The notes: a model not told the origin generated them from the sequence alone. A DNA stretch of 64,000 nt from Paracoccaceae bacterium (GCA_020628545.1 JAHDEX010000011.1:1-64000); one strand, 5' to 3'. Counted from the first letter of the stretch, positions 24,906 through 34,627 are shown. A program made the numbers and translations.

Positions 24906-26402
24906 TTAATGAGTTTGTCGAGACAAGTTCCGGTGTGAAACATTTCTTGATGGGCCGAGATTTTGAACGAAGCTTTGAAGCCTTTTGGTCAGGCGCGACC
25001 GCAGCCGAAGTGTCTCATACGGGAACGTGTCAATTGCTGGCCAATGCCGCGTGACCAGCGCCCTGCTTAGCTGCCCATTCCGCCGCAATGCTTTTGGGAG
25101 TGACTGCATCATTTGAACAGTTCTGTATGTGATAAAGGGTGAGATCCGCAGCATGCTTGGATCTGCGCAAAAGCGCGCAGCGTTGCCGGCGCCCATGCCA
25201 AGTTCGAGATAAGCCAGATCGAAGGCATGGCGTGGTTGGATGCCGTCAGGCAGATTGTCGATCCAGTGTGACAGCGCCTTTTCCAAAGCAGTTGAGGATT
25301 TCAGGCCAAGTCGATCGGCCAAAAGGGCAGGCGTAATTGAAAACTCTTGCGGGTCTTGCTCCGTCCAGAGAGGGCAATCTGCGATGTCGTAGCCGTTGCT
25401 GTCGATGAGGCAGTGCCGATCTGCCCAAGACGCGAAAGTGGCTGGATCACTCTGATCGGTCATCGCAGTGCAATGTCCGCTGCGCTTGAGAAACCGCTGA
25501 TGCGTTTCATTGTCTGACCTCATTGCTCCCTGGACGCTGTGCCGGAGATTGAAGGCGGCCACCAATTGTTTGACGCGGGCTGCACGGTGCCGTCCTTTCA
25601 CCGTTACCCATTGAAGATTGCGTACGTGGCCCTTGAGACAGGCCATCAAGCCCGTCGATGCAGGGTCATGGTTTAGCGTGACGACAGGTTGATGTGACCC
25701 CTGCCGCAGCGCGGTCAGCTGCGCATTGACGATGTCGCGGAAGCCATCAAGGCAGACTGCCTGCGACGGATGAGAGATCGTGGGGATCGCGAAGCGATGG
25801 GCCGTAAGGCTACGGAGGTCAAGGTAGTGGTTCGGAAGCAGTCGCGCGACACCGTCATGTGCGGTCAACCCGCCGGGAAACCAGCCACCGTTTGTGATGT
25901 CGAGTTGATCAAAGAGTTTTCTGTCGAACCGGCGTTCGTACTCCGACGGCTGAAGAATTGCGCCTGCTGTCGAGCCAACCTCATCCGTTGAGGCATCCCA
26001 GACACAACTGATCTGCGCCGCGGCGTCGGGGTAGATGCGCATGCCATTACGATGCGGGACGATCCAGATGTAGCGCCCGCCAAGCGCATTTAGAACATTG
26101 GCAATCGCTGCATCATCTCTGGCGTCCCTTTCGGGTGGAGTTGTCCATGTACCCCGCACAAGGGCGGCCGCGTTCAGGTCGATCGGAAAACCGAGCAGGA
26201 TACCGAGATCCTTACCCTGCGGAGATCGCACGATTGTTTGTGGTAACCCTTCACCCAACGAAAGCCAGTAAGACCCAAGAGGTTGCGACCAGGGGTGCGG
26301 CGTTGACGAGAGGCGATATTGCCAGCGGTCCAGGATGATCGGAGGTCGGGCATATGCGGCCGGAGTTGCATCGGTTTTTTGGATTTGCTTGAGGAAAGAC
26401 AA
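24906..26402 (-). CDS. Asparagine-synthetase-like protein, paralog 2 (PP-loop lost, pseudoenzyme candidate)
   Basis: A 498-residue paralog. The start is TTG 26402, placed five bases after a perfect AAGGAGGT; no ATG or GTG is well positioned. It shares the scaffold (GGLTAHDGVARLLPNHYLDLRS) with its neighbours, but where they have TGGLDSR/TAGRDSR it reads TLNHDPAST, and where they have GGxGxEIA it reads DSNGYDIAD. Both nucleotide-binding motifs are therefore gone while the full-length frame is kept. This suggests a structural or regulatory subunit rather than a decaying gene, though early decay is possible. Confidence 0.72.
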   Translation of the reverse strand: MSFLKQIQKTDATPAAYARPPIILDRWQYRLSSTPHPWSQPLGSYWLSLGEGLPQTIVRSPQGKDLGILLGFPIDLNAAALVRGTWTTPPERDARDDAAIANVLNALGGRYIWIVPHRNGMRIYPDAAAQISCVWDASTDEVGSTAGAILQPSEYERRFDRKLFDQLDITNGGWFPGGLTAHDGVARLLPNHYLDLRSLTAHRFAIPTISHPSQAVCLDGFRDIVNAQLTALRQGSHQPVVTLNHDPASTGLMACLKGHVRNLQWVTVKGRHRAARVKQLVAAFNLRHSVQGAMRSDNETHQRFLKRSGHCTAMTDQSDPATFASWADRHCLIDSNGYDIADCPLWTEQDPQEFSITPALLADRLGLKSSTALEKALSHWIDNLPDGIQPRHAFDLAYLELGMGAGNAARFCADPSMLRISPFITYRTVQMMQSLPKALRRNGQLSRALVTRHWPAIDTFPYETLRLRSRLTKRLQSFVQNLGPSRNVSHRNLSRQTH

Positions 26403-26458
26403 ATGTCACCTCCTTTTCAGGGTCACCTTCACTGAAGCAAATCATGGTTTCGAAACTG

Positions 26459-27955
26459 TTAACCGAACCGCTGCCGGAGCTTTTTCGCGATCAAGGAGGG
26501 GTTTTCCAGCACGCGTTGGGCCTTGATCCATCGATCCCGCCATGGGCCCAAAGTGTTGTAGGGGTGATCGTTCAGTTCTGGCCACAAACGTTGGACGATT
26601 GCTTCGTTCAGGCGATCGTCCACTTTCCAGTCGTGCTGCAGGTCAAGCAAAAGGCGCACCGCGTCATAGCTGATCATTGGGGAATAGCGTTGCAACGTGG
26701 GGTCCGTACAAAACTGCGCCATTGCCCATGGTCCAAGCCGTAGCTCGACATAGGCAAGGTCCAGAATATCTCGGGCGTCGTCCATCGGTGGAAGGCTATC
26801 AAGCCAATCCGACAGCGCATCTTCGACAGTTGGTGAAGGGCGCAGGCCGAAGCGTTTCATCAGCAGTGCTGGCGTCACTTCAAGCGACGGCAGATCATCT
26901 TTTGTCCAATAGAAAGCGCGTGCGATCTCACCGCCGAGCCCTCCGATAAACACATAATCATCTGCAAGTGGCGCGATGCTCGGATGGAACCGCGTATTGC
27001 TGTCTGCATAGCAGTGTCCGCCACGTCGGATGAAACGCGCCTGTGCAGTCTCGTCCGCTGTCTTTCGTGGAAGAGTCTGGTGAGAGAGATCAAAAGCGTC
27101 CGTTAGTCTGCTTGCAATGATACTATCGACTTGGTGGCGGTCGCCGCCGGTTACCGTGACGAACGTGAGGTCTTGGGCCATATCGCGCAGGCAGGCTAAA
27201 ATCGCGCGGCTGTCGCGTCCCGCGGTGAGGGCCGCAGCGACGGCTTTCTCATCGGTTAACAAGGCTTTGGCCTGAAGACGGACGATGTCGCTGATACCGT
27301 CGATCACCTCATTGGGTTTTGGGTTCGATGGTGTCGTTGCTGCAAAGCGATGTGCGGTCCATGTTGTCAGATCAAGGTAATGATTGGGGAGCAGACGCTG
27401 CACGCCATGATGCGCGGTGAGACCTGCCGGAAACCAACCTTCGCGCCTTATGCCAAGTTCGTCAAAGAGCCGCGCACGAAAGCGTTTCTGATAGTCAGAC
27501 TGTTCTAAGATGGCCCCGGCGGTTGATCCTGCCTCTTTGCCTGCGGCATCCCAGACGCATGTGACCTGTGCTGCTGCATCGGGATAGATACGCGTGCCTG
27601 AAGGGTGCGGCGCTATCCAGACGAAGCGGCCACCAAGAGCGCGCAGTGTCGTGTGAATGGCGTCGTCGGTTCTGACGCCGCATCCGTGCGGAAGATGCCA
27701 AAGGCCGCGTATGAGGCAGGCGGCCCTCAGGTCGATGGGGAAACCAAGCAGCATACCGCAGGGCAGACCGTTGCGATCCACGACCTCTGCAATGGATAAG
27801 CCTTCGCCGACTGAGAGCCAGTACGCGCCGCATCGCCGCCCGCCGGGATGAGGTGCCGCCGTGAGGCGATATTGCCATCGATCAAGCTGGATTTCTGGGC
27901 GCGGGAGACTGGGTGGAACGTGAATCCTTTGCGGCACGTACTGGATGTGGAGCAT
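26459..27955 (-). CDS. Asparagine-synthetase-like protein, paralog 3 (variant PP-loop)
   Basis: A 498-residue first gene of the trio. Start set at ATG 27955 (MLHIQYVPQ) with GGGAGG upstream; the track start at 28171 would run into the pnp leader. The PP-loop reads AALTAGRDSRAILA, a variant seen in other asparagine-synthetase-like proteins, and the second site FIGGLGGEIARAFYW is intact. The N-terminal half again has YPDAAAQVTCVWD without a catalytic Cys. It diverges from pnp across a 245-bp gap that probably holds both promoters. Confidence 0.75.
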   Translation of the reverse strand: MLHIQYVPQRIHVPPSLPRPEIQLDRWQYRLTAAPHPGGRRCGAYWLSVGEGLSIAEVVDRNGLPCGMLLGFPIDLRAACLIRGLWHLPHGCGVRTDDAIHTTLRALGGRFVWIAPHPSGTRIYPDAAAQVTCVWDAAGKEAGSTAGAILEQSDYQKRFRARLFDELGIRREGWFPAGLTAHHGVQRLLPNHYLDLTTWTAHRFAATTPSNPKPNEVIDGISDIVRLQAKALLTDEKAVAAALTAGRDSRAILACLRDMAQDLTFVTVTGGDRHQVDSIIASRLTDAFDLSHQTLPRKTADETAQARFIRRGGHCYADSNTRFHPSIAPLADDYVFIGGLGGEIARAFYWTKDDLPSLEVTPALLMKRFGLRPSPTVEDALSDWLDSLPPMDDARDILDLAYVELRLGPWAMAQFCTDPTLQRYSPMISYDAVRLLLDLQHDWKVDDRLNEAIVQRLWPELNDHPYNTLGPWRDRWIKAQRVLENPSLIAKKLRQRFG

Positions 27956-28148
27956 GAGACGCCTCCCTCGTGATGCCTCACCTTGGTGCAAAGATGGTTT
28001 CCATGTTGTTAACGTGCGCAGGCGGCGATCAATGTCGTTGCGACAATTCCATAACCCTTTCCAAACACGGCGTTCCCGTGTATGGCCCGCGCATCTTGGA
28101 AGCACGGCGCCCGCAATCCAGCGCCGATCAAAGAAGATACCGGATTGA

Positions 28149-28164
28149 GGGGGAATACGCCCCC
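28149..28164 (+). promoter_or_regulatory. Hairpin in the pnp leader
   Basis: GGGGG-aatacg-CCCCC stem 37 bp before the pnp ATG. In enterobacteria pnp mRNA leaders fold into hairpins that RNase III and PNPase use for autocontrol. The stem here is short and GC-only; a role in autoregulation is a guess. The rest of the 245-bp gap to the divergent paralog 3 shows no clear promoter. Confidence 0.3.
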
Positions 28165-28200
28165 TACGCAAAAGACCCGCTGGGTCAAAAGGAAAACATG

Positions 28201-30333
28201 ATGTTTAACGAAGTGAAAAAATCGATGCAGTGGGGCGAAGAAACGCTCACTCTCGAAACCGGCAAGGTTGCGCGTCAGGCAGACGGCACCGTGATTGCTA
28301 CCCTTGGTGAAACCTCTGTCATGGCCAACGTGACATTCGCCAAAGCCCCCAAGCCCGGTCAGGACTTCTTTCCCCTGACAGTGCACTATCAAGAGAAATA
28401 CTACGCCGCCGGTAAAGTCCCCGGTGGTTTCTTCAAGCGCGAAGCACGTCCAACTGAAAAAGAGACGCTGACTGCCCGCTTGATCGACCGTCCCATTCGC
28501 CCGCTGTTCGTTCCTGGCTTCAAGCATGAAGTGCTCGTGATGTGCACCGTGCTGTCCCACGATCTGGTCAACGACCCTGATATGGTCGCCATGATCGCGG
28601 CCTCTGCCGCGCTGACAATTTCTGGCGCACCGTTCATGGGCCCGATTGCTGCGGCCCGTGTTGGTTTTGTGGATGGCGAGTACATCCTCAACCCAGAAAT
28701 CGACGACATGCACGATCTGCGCAACAACCCAGAGCAGCGTCTGGACCTGGTTGTCGCTGGCACCAAAGACGCCGTCATGATGGTTGAGTCTGAGGCGTAC
28801 GAGCTGACCGAAGACGAAATGCTCGGCGCTGTGACCTTCGCTCACGAACAGATCCAGCCGGTGATCGACCTGATCATTGATCTGGCCGAAGAGACTGCGA
28901 AAGAGCCATTTGATTTCACACCGCCAGACTATTCCGACCTTTACGAAGTCGTGAAGAAAGCAGGCGAGAAAGATATGGCTGCTGCCTATGCGATCCTCGA
29001 CAAGCAAGAGCGTACCGCCGCTGTTGCCGCTGCGAAGGAAGCGATCAAAGGGGGCCTGACCGAAGAGCAGCTTGAAGATGCGAACCTTGGGTCCGCGCTG
29101 AAGAAGCTCGAAAGCTCCATCTTGCGCGGCGCTGTTGTGAAAGACGGCAAGCGTATTGATGGCCGTGCGCTGAACGAGATCCGCGACATCGTCTCGGAAA
29201 CCGGTGTTCTGCCTCGGACGCACGGGTCTGCCCTGTTCACACGGGGTGAGACGCAAGGTTTGGTCGTGACCACCCTTGGTACCGGCGACGACGAGCAGAT
29301 GATCGACGCGCTGACCGGTATGTATAAGTCAAACTTCATGCTGCACTATAACTTCCCACCCTATTCGGTTGGTGAAGTGGGCCGTGTAGGTTCCCCCGGT
29401 CGCCGTGAGATCGGCCACGGGAAACTGGCATGGCGCGCCCTACAGGCGGTTCTGCCAGCGGCAACCGACTTCCCATACACCGTTCGGGTTGTGTCTGAGA
29501 TCACCGAATCTAATGGCTCGTCTTCGATGGCCTCCGTCTGTGGTGGCTCCTTGTCGATGATGGACGCAGGTGTGCCGTTGAAGGCTGCCGTGGCTGGCGT
29601 GGCAATGGGCCTCGTGATGGAAGAAGACGGCTCTTACGCTATTCTGTCCGACATCCTTGGCGACGAAGACCACCTCGGCGACATGGACTTCAAAGTGGCC
29701 GGTACCGAGAACGGTATCACGTCGTTGCAGATGGACATCAAGATCGCCGGCATCACGCCAGAGATCATGTCCAAGGCGCTTGCGCAGGCCAAAGAAGGCC
29801 GGATGCACATCCTCGGTGAAATGGCGAAAGCGCTGAACACCGCCAACGATCTGGGCGTGCACGCACCCAAGATCGAGACGATGCAGATTGCGACCGACAA
29901 GATCCGCGAAGTCATCGGCTCCGGTGGTAAGGTCATCCGCGAGATCGTGGAAACCTCCGGTGCCAAGGTCGACATCAACGACGACGGCGTGATCAAGATC
30001 GCGTCCAACGACGCGGATGCGATCAAAAAGGCCTACGATATGATCCATTCGATCGTGGCAGAGCCTGAGGAAGGCGTGATCTACAAAGGTAAAGTCGTGA
30101 AGCTCGTCGATTTCGGCGCCTTCGTGAACTTCTTTGGTAAGCGCGACGGGTTGGTGCACGTCAGCCAGATCGAAAACCGCCGCCTGAACCACCCATCCGA
30201 CGTTCTGAAAGAGGGTCAGGAAGTCTGGGTCAAGTTGCTGGGCTTCGACGATCGCGGCAAGGTCCGGTTGGCCATGAAAATGGTTGACCAGGAAACTGGC
30301 GAAGAGATCAAGAAAGAGGAAGCTGCAGAGTAA
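28201..30333 (+). CDS. pnp: Polyribonucleotide nucleotidyltransferase (PNPase)
   Basis: A 710-residue phosphorolytic 3'-5' exoribonuclease, core of RNA decay. It has two RNase PH domains ([21 protein letters not shown] near residue 60; [23 protein letters not shown] near 385), a KH domain ([17 protein letters not shown]) and an S1 domain ([19 protein letters not shown]). The track ORF starts at 27970, inside the upstream gap; ATG 28201 ([11 protein letters not shown]) follows AAGGA and gives standard length; ATG 28198 is equivalent. rpsO, its usual neighbour, is absent. Confidence 0.97.
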   Translation: MFNEVKKSMQWGEETLTLETGKVARQADGTVIATLGETSVMANVTFAKAPKPGQDFFPLTVHYQEKYYAAGKVPGGFFKREARPTEKETLTARLIDRPIRPLFVPGFKHEVLVMCTVLSHDLVNDPDMVAMIAASAALTISGAPFMGPIAAARVGFVDGEYILNPEIDDMHDLRNNPEQRLDLVVAGTKDAVMMVESEAYELTEDEMLGAVTFAHEQIQPVIDLIIDLAEETAKEPFDFTPPDYSDLYEVVKKAGEKDMAAAYAILDKQERTAAVAAAKEAIKGGLTEEQLEDANLGSALKKLESSILRGAVVKDGKRIDGRALNEIRDIVSETGVLPRTHGSALFTRGETQGLVVTTLGTGDDEQMIDALTGMYKSNFMLHYNFPPYSVGEVGRVGSPGRREIGHGKLAWRALQAVLPAATDFPYTVRVVSEITESNGSSSMASVCGGSLSMMDAGVPLKAAVAGVAMGLVMEEDGSYAILSDILGDEDHLGDMDFKVAGTENGITSLQMDIKIAGITPEIMSKALAQAKEGRMHILGEMAKALNTANDLGVHAPKIETMQIATDKIREVIGSGGKVIREIVETSGAKVDINDDGVIKIASNDADAIKKAYDMIHSIVAEPEEGVIYKGKVVKLVDFGAFVNFFGKRDGLVHVSQIENRRLNHPSDVLKEGQEVWVKLLGFDDRGKVRLAMKMVDQETGEEIKKEEAAE

Positions 30334-30357
30334 TTTCTCGGCCGTCTTGAAAACAGG

Positions 30358-30386
30358 AAACCCCGTCTGCGAAGGCGGGGTTTTTT
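30358..30386 (+). terminator. Rho-independent terminator after pnp
   Basis: CCCCG and CGGGG arms (with AA/TT extension) around a 10-nt loop, followed by TTTTTT, 25 bp after the pnp stop. Confidence 0.92.
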
Positions 30387-30460
30387 CTTTGGCGTCCGCG
30401 CTTCCTTAACTTCTGTGATTTATGCCCGGGGTGTCGATTTTCGGTGAAAGGGCCACCCTT

Positions 30461-31120
30461 ATGGTACGTTTACGTTCGGTAGTTTCCGCGTTTGTTGTCG
30501 TCGGTTTGGGCGGCGCTGCATCCGCGCAAGATGTTGGTGAAACCATTTTGGCCAATGGCTTCTCAGTCCTTGGGGCGACATTGGAGGGCAGTTATCAGAT
30601 TGAACCTGATGCGCGGGTCCGGGGTGTTCTAATTGGCGGGTTGTCATACGATCAGACTGAGGAAGATGATGACGGCAACAGTTATGAGATCGATGCATCA
30701 TTGACGGCAGCTGCGGTTTTGGTGGACTTTTTCCCCACTGGCCCGGGCTGGCGCTTGTCTGGCGGCGTTCTGTTCAATGCATCAGATCTTGAAGCCTTGG
30801 GAACGGGCGGTCCGTCGGAACCGTTTGAGATCAATGGCCAGACCTTTGTTGGTGGTGTCGTCGAAGCAGACGTCCGTTTCAATAATCAAATCGCGCCGAT
30901 GATCACGACGGGCTATGACTACCCCATTAATGAAAATTGGATTCTGAGTGGCGAAATTGGCGCGATTTTCACAGGCGGTTTCGACATTGATGTGACAGCG
31001 AACAGCGATGCCTTGCAGACTGAGATCGACAATGACCCGGACTATCAGGAACTACGCTCTGACGCAGATGATCTGACGATCTTGCCGTATATCAGTGTTT
31101 CAGTTGGATATCGGTTCTAG
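30461..31120 (+). CDS. Outer-membrane beta-barrel protein
   Basis: A 219-residue secreted protein. Start chosen at ATG 30461, giving a clean signal peptide (MVRLRSVVSAFVVVGLGGAASAQ); the track start adds 13 residues. The mature part alternates aromatic/hydrophobic and polar residues in strands (ATLEGSYQIEPDARVRGVLIGGLSYD) and ends SVSVGYRF with a C-terminal Phe, the outer-membrane insertion signal. It belongs to the OmpA/OmpW-like small-barrel type; no ligand or function can be read from it. Confidence 0.75.
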   Translation: MVRLRSVVSAFVVVGLGGAASAQDVGETILANGFSVLGATLEGSYQIEPDARVRGVLIGGLSYDQTEEDDDGNSYEIDASLTAAAVLVDFFPTGPGWRLSGGVLFNASDLEALGTGGPSEPFEINGQTFVGGVVEADVRFNNQIAPMITTGYDYPINENWILSGEIGAIFTGGFDIDVTANSDALQTEIDNDPDYQELRSDADDLTILPYISVSVGYRF

Positions 31121-31254
31121 GCGAGGGCCTGCGACAATTTGGCATGTGTGGTCGCTATGCATCACCGCATCAACCTCACTCTTTTTTGAACGGTGTCTTG
31201 ACCGTCGATTGCATATTATCTCATGAACCCAGTGCGATTCTGAGGACCTTTAAG

Positions 31255-31845
31255 ATGTTAACAAGACGCCATTTTATTGCGACTGGTGCTGCCGTCACCA
31301 CCCTTGCTGCCCATCCTGCGTTTGCACAGGACGTTGAGGGGCCCGCTGCACCCGTCGAACCAGCCGATCCGCTTGCCCCTACACTGGTCACGTTGGCCGG
31401 GGTTGTCGGGGCGAATGAGATCCACATGGATCCGAATATTTTCCGCCTGTACCTGACCCTCGGTGGTGACCAGGCGATACGCTACGCTGTCGGTGTTGGA
31501 CGGCCAGGGCTTTACGAGCCGGGGACGTTTTTCGTCGGCGCAAAGAAAGAGTGGCCAAGCTGGACACCCACGCCAGAGATGATCGAACGTGAGCCGGAGC
31601 AATATGAACAATACAAGGATGGTGTCCCTGGCGGACCGGATAATCCCCTTGGTGCGCGTGCGCTCTATCTGTTCCAGCCGGGACGTGGCGATACATTCTT
31701 GCGAATCCACGGCACGAATGCGCCGCGTACGATCGGCACCGCCGTGTCCAATGGCTGCGCGCGCCTGACAAATGAGTATGTGAAAGACCTTTATGCACGC
31801 ACTCCGATGCGGGCGAAGGTTTTCCTCTACCCACGGGATGTGTAA
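31255..31845 (+). CDS. L,D-transpeptidase (YkuD family), first of a pair
   Basis: A 196-residue periplasmic enzyme that would cross-link peptidoglycan 3-3 or attach proteins. Start moved to ATG 31255 (MLTRRHFIATGAAV), behind GAGGACC; the signal has a twin-arginine-like RRHF. The catalytic YkuD motif is complete: HGTNAPRTIGTAVSNGCARL (His, Ser, Gly, Cys, Arg). Short pre-domain Pro-rich linker. Its neighbour 131 bp downstream is a paralog with the same signal type. Confidence 0.9.
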   Translation: MLTRRHFIATGAAVTTLAAHPAFAQDVEGPAAPVEPADPLAPTLVTLAGVVGANEIHMDPNIFRLYLTLGGDQAIRYAVGVGRPGLYEPGTFFVGAKKEWPSWTPTPEMIEREPEQYEQYKDGVPGGPDNPLGARALYLFQPGRGDTFLRIHGTNAPRTIGTAVSNGCARLTNEYVKDLYARTPMRAKVFLYPRDV

Positions 31846-31976
31846 CGCGGCGAACTTGCAACAGGATTTCGAAAAAGGGTTAGGATTAGCGCAGTGTTGT
31901 TTTGTGAAGCAAGCGACATTTGCGGTAACGATTTCCCGGCCTAGCCACTCAGACAAAAAGACGACCCGGGACACCA

Positions 31977-32534
31977 ATGCTCACACGCCGTAACTTTGTA
32001 CTTTCCGCTGCTGCGACAACTGTTGCCGCGCCTGCCCTCGCGGCGCCGACTATTGTACGCCTGCCGCGGAAATTTTGGCCTCAAGAGGTCAATGTAAATC
32101 CTGATTTGCCAGCTGGTCAGATCCATGTCGTGAAAGACGACTATTATCTGTACTGGACCTTGGGCAACGGTCGGGCGCGCCGGTACGGCATTGCCTTGGG
32201 GGATCAGGGGCGGAACTATACGGGTGTTTTGACGATCCGCCGGAAGGCCGAGTGGCCAAGCTGGATCCCGACGCAGAATATGATCAACCTGGAGCCAGAG
32301 CTTTACGGTCCTTACCGCAATGGTCTTCCTGGTGGCCACCCGCAAAACCCGATGGGTGCCCGCGCGCTTTACCTCTATGAGGGTGGTCGCGACACCTACT
32401 ACCGGATTCACGGTACGCCGCAGCCCTGGACGATTGGTCAAAGCTTTTCGTCCGGATGCGTACGCTTGATCAACCAGCATGTTGAAGAGCTTTACAGCCT
32501 CGTACCAGTCAATACGCAGGTCTTTATCTTTTAG
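31977..32534 (+). CDS. L,D-transpeptidase (YkuD family), second of a pair
   Basis: A 185-residue paralog of the preceding gene, starting MLTRRNFVLSAAATTVAA (twin-arginine-like signal). The YkuD motif reads HGTPQPWTIGQSFSSGCVRL with all catalytic residues. The shared block EWPSWIPT...M and LPGG..NPMGARALYLY shows common ancestry with paralog one, which reads EWPSWTPTPEM and PGGPDNPLGARALYLF. It ends in a terminator shared with the convergent peroxiredoxin gene. Confidence 0.9.
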   Translation: MLTRRNFVLSAAATTVAAPALAAPTIVRLPRKFWPQEVNVNPDLPAGQIHVVKDDYYLYWTLGNGRARRYGIALGDQGRNYTGVLTIRRKAEWPSWIPTQNMINLEPELYGPYRNGLPGGHPQNPMGARALYLYEGGRDTYYRIHGTPQPWTIGQSFSSGCVRLINQHVEELYSLVPVNTQVFIF

Positions 32535-32556
32535 GTGTCTTAGGCATCAGAAATAC

Positions 32557-32589
32557 AAAGGGCCCGTGATACTTATCCCGGGCCCTTTT
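32557..32589. terminator. Bidirectional terminator between L,D-transpeptidase and peroxiredoxin
   Basis: AAAGGGCCCG and CGGGCCCTTT arms (10 bp) around a 12-nt loop. The A/T flanks provide a U-tract for the plus strand (TTTT) and a weaker one for the minus strand. It separates two convergent genes. Confidence 0.85.
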
Positions 32590-32605
32590 CATTCGTAACA
32601 CGTCA

Positions 32606-33259
32606 TCAATCTTTCAAAGATGTCTTTCGCAGATACGGCAGAACTTTTTTAAAATCGCCGAACTTCGCCTTTGCATCTTCGTCGCTGACAGTGGCTGGAA
32701 TAATGACGTCATCGCCGACGTTCCAGTTGGCAGGTGTTGCCACACCGCGCCCGGTTGACGTTTGCAGACCGTCCAAGGCGCGCAGGACTTCCGCGAAGTT
32801 GCGCCCGACCGTCATGGGATAGGTCATCGACAGCTTCAGTTGCTTGTCCGGGCCGATAATGAAGACGGAGCGCACCGTTGCACTGTCGGCAGGCGTGCGG
32901 CCATCGGGCAAGTACGCTTCGGCGGGCAACATGTCGAAAGCCTTGGACACTTCAAGGCCGTCGTCAGCGATGATCGGGAATCCGGCTGGCGCACCACCAA
33001 CGAGTTCAATGTCATTCTTCCACTTCTTGTGATCTTCGACGCCGTCAACAGAAACGCCGATCACTTTGGTGCCGCGTTTTTCCCATTCATCCGCAAGCTG
33101 CGCGACCGCGCCAAATTCTGTCGTGCACACGGGTGTAAAGTCTTTCGGATGCGAAAACAGGATCGCCCAGCTGTCGCCGATCCAGTCGTGCAGCGCGAAG
33201 CTGCCTTGGTCGGTGGTGACGGTGAGGTTTGGAATCGTATCGTTAATGCGTAGACCCAT
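32606..33259 (-). CDS. 1-Cys peroxiredoxin (Prx6 type)
   Basis: A 217-residue peroxidase that reduces peroxides using a single Cys. The active-site motif DFTPVCTTEFG places the peroxidatic Cys at residue 45; no other Cys occurs in the protein, confirming the 1-Cys type. The C-terminal extension (VIIPATVSDEDAKAKFG, YLRKTSL) is that of Prx6 proteins. It is a stand-alone gene, convergent with the L,D-transpeptidase pair. Confidence 0.93.
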   Translation of the reverse strand: MGLRINDTIPNLTVTTDQGSFALHDWIGDSWAILFSHPKDFTPVCTTEFGAVAQLADEWEKRGTKVIGVSVDGVEDHKKWKNDIELVGGAPAGFPIIADDGLEVSKAFDMLPAEAYLPDGRTPADSATVRSVFIIGPDKQLKLSMTYPMTVGRNFAEVLRALDGLQTSTGRGVATPANWNVGDDVIIPATVSDEDAKAKFGDFKKVLPYLRKTSLKD

Positions 33260-33333
33260 GGCGAATCCCCCTGAATGTGATTGTCGTCAGATAGTAAGCG
33301 GGCCCTGCGTTAAGGTCACCCCTGCCAGCGGGC

Positions 33334-33981
33334 CTAGAACGGCGCTTTCGTGGTGATGCGGATGCTGCGACCGCCATCGGGGTGCCGAAATTGCAGCGTT
33401 TCGGAGTGTAGCATCAAGCGCGGGTGCGCGCGCGCCGGCCCGTCTGCATAAAACGGGTCACCCAGTATGGGGTGGCCGATGGCAAGCATGTGAACCCTCA
33501 GCTGGTGGGATCGTCCCGTCTTTGGCATCAGGCGCACGCGCGTTTCATCCTCGCTTGTGCGTACAACGCGCCAATCCGTAACCGCCTGCTTGCCATTCTC
33601 GTGATCCACCATTTGCCGAGGCCGGTTTGGCCAGTCGACAATCAAAGGCAGGTCCACTGTGCCGGTCTTTTCGGAGAGTTTCCCATGCACCCGCGCCACA
33701 TATGTCTTCTTCGTTTGGCGCTTTTCGAATTGTAGCCCCAGGTGCCGCTGGGCGTGAGGCGTAAGGGCAAAGATCATCACGCCGGAGGTGTCCCGGTCGA
33801 GGCGATGAACCAGAAGGGCCTGCGGAAAGATGGCTTGTACGCGGGTGAGCAGGCAGTCCGCCAAGTGTTCACCCTTACCGGGGACAGATAGTAGACCGCT
33901 TGGTTTGTCGACCAAAACCACTTCATGGTCGTCGTGCACTATAATAAGGGGGTCTTTAGGTGGCGTGTATTCGCTACTCAT
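33334..33981 (-). CDS. rluA: RluA-family pseudouridine synthase
   Basis: A 215-residue enzyme that isomerises uridine in rRNA/tRNA. Catalytic Asp lies in HRLDRDTSG; the binding motif KTGRSHQLRVHMLAIGHPILGD is complete. No S4 domain, and the compact size matches RluA itself (rRNA U746/tRNA U32). Start moved to ATG 33981 (MSSEYTPPKD), which overlaps the yggS stop by 8 nt; the track start is inside yggS. The exact target within the RluA family is uncertain. Confidence 0.85.
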   Translation of the reverse strand: MSSEYTPPKDPLIIVHDDHEVVLVDKPSGLLSVPGKGEHLADCLLTRVQAIFPQALLVHRLDRDTSGVMIFALTPHAQRHLGLQFEKRQTKKTYVARVHGKLSEKTGTVDLPLIVDWPNRPRQMVDHENGKQAVTDWRVVRTSEDETRVRLMPKTGRSHQLRVHMLAIGHPILGDPFYADGPARAHPRLMLHSETLQFRHPDGGRSIRITTKAPF

Positions 33982-34627
33982 AAACGCGGTCACCAAAAAT
34001 GGCTGATCCGACCCGCACATGCGTCGCCCCCAAAGCGATGGCACTTTCGAAATCGCTGCTCATACCCATTGAAAGACCGGATAGGCCATTTCGTTCAGCG
34101 ATTTTGGCGAGCAATGCAAAGTGCAGGCTTGGTTCCTCATCAATCGGCGGGATGCACATCAATCCTTTGACAGGAAGATCAAGCGCACGCGCCTCGGCAA
34201 TGAAGGCATCACTGTCTTGTGGTAAGACTCCGGACTTTTGTGGTTCTTCCCCGGTATTCACTTGGATGAAAAGGTCCGGGCAGCTGCCAATCTCCTGTGC
34301 GAGACGCGCAAGGGTGTTTGCCAGTTTTGGTCTGTCGAGCGTGTGGATGGATTGTGCAAGCTCCATCGCCAGGCGGGCCTTGTTGGTTTGCAACGGTCCG
34401 ATGAGGTGGAGATCGATCGCGTCAAACTGCTGTCGAAAAGCGGGCCATTTGCCCGCGGCTTCCTGGACCTTGTTTTCGCCAAAGACGCGATGGCCAGCCT
34501 GAAGAATCGATTCCACCCGTTCGTTTGGTTGCACTTTTGAAACTGCAATGAGGGTGACGGCATCTTTTTGGCGATGAGCGGCTTTTGCAGCTTTCGCGAT
34601 ACGATCCTGAATGTCCTGCAGGCCCAT
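33974..34627 (-). CDS. yggS: PLP homeostasis protein YggS/PLPBP
   Basis: A 217-residue pyridoxal-phosphate-binding protein of the alanine-racemase-N fold. PLP Lys lies in LIAVSKVQPNE; other family marks are FGENKVQEA, HLIGPLQTNKA and GLMCIPP with SMGMSSDFESAI. It buffers PLP and influences amino-acid balance. It is translationally coupled to rluA downstream and is divergent from the porin gene. Confidence 0.93.
   Translation of the reverse strand: MGLQDIQDRIAKAAKAAHRQKDAVTLIAVSKVQPNERVESILQAGHRVFGENKVQEAAGKWPAFRQQFDAIDLHLIGPLQTNKARLAMELAQSIHTLDRPKLANTLARLAQEIGSCPDLFIQVNTGEEPQKSGVLPQDSDAFIAEARALDLPVKGLMCIPPIDEEPSLHFALLAKIAERNGLSGLSMGMSSDFESAIALGATHVRVGSAIFGDRVYE

Noticed and set aside
28009-29256. 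415-residue minus-strand ORF
   Set aside because: Entirely antisense to pnp and its leader; composition typical of a shadow frame in GC-rich coding DNA.
29440-30192. 250-residue minus-strand ORF
   Set aside because: Antisense to the C-terminal half of pnp; no motifs.
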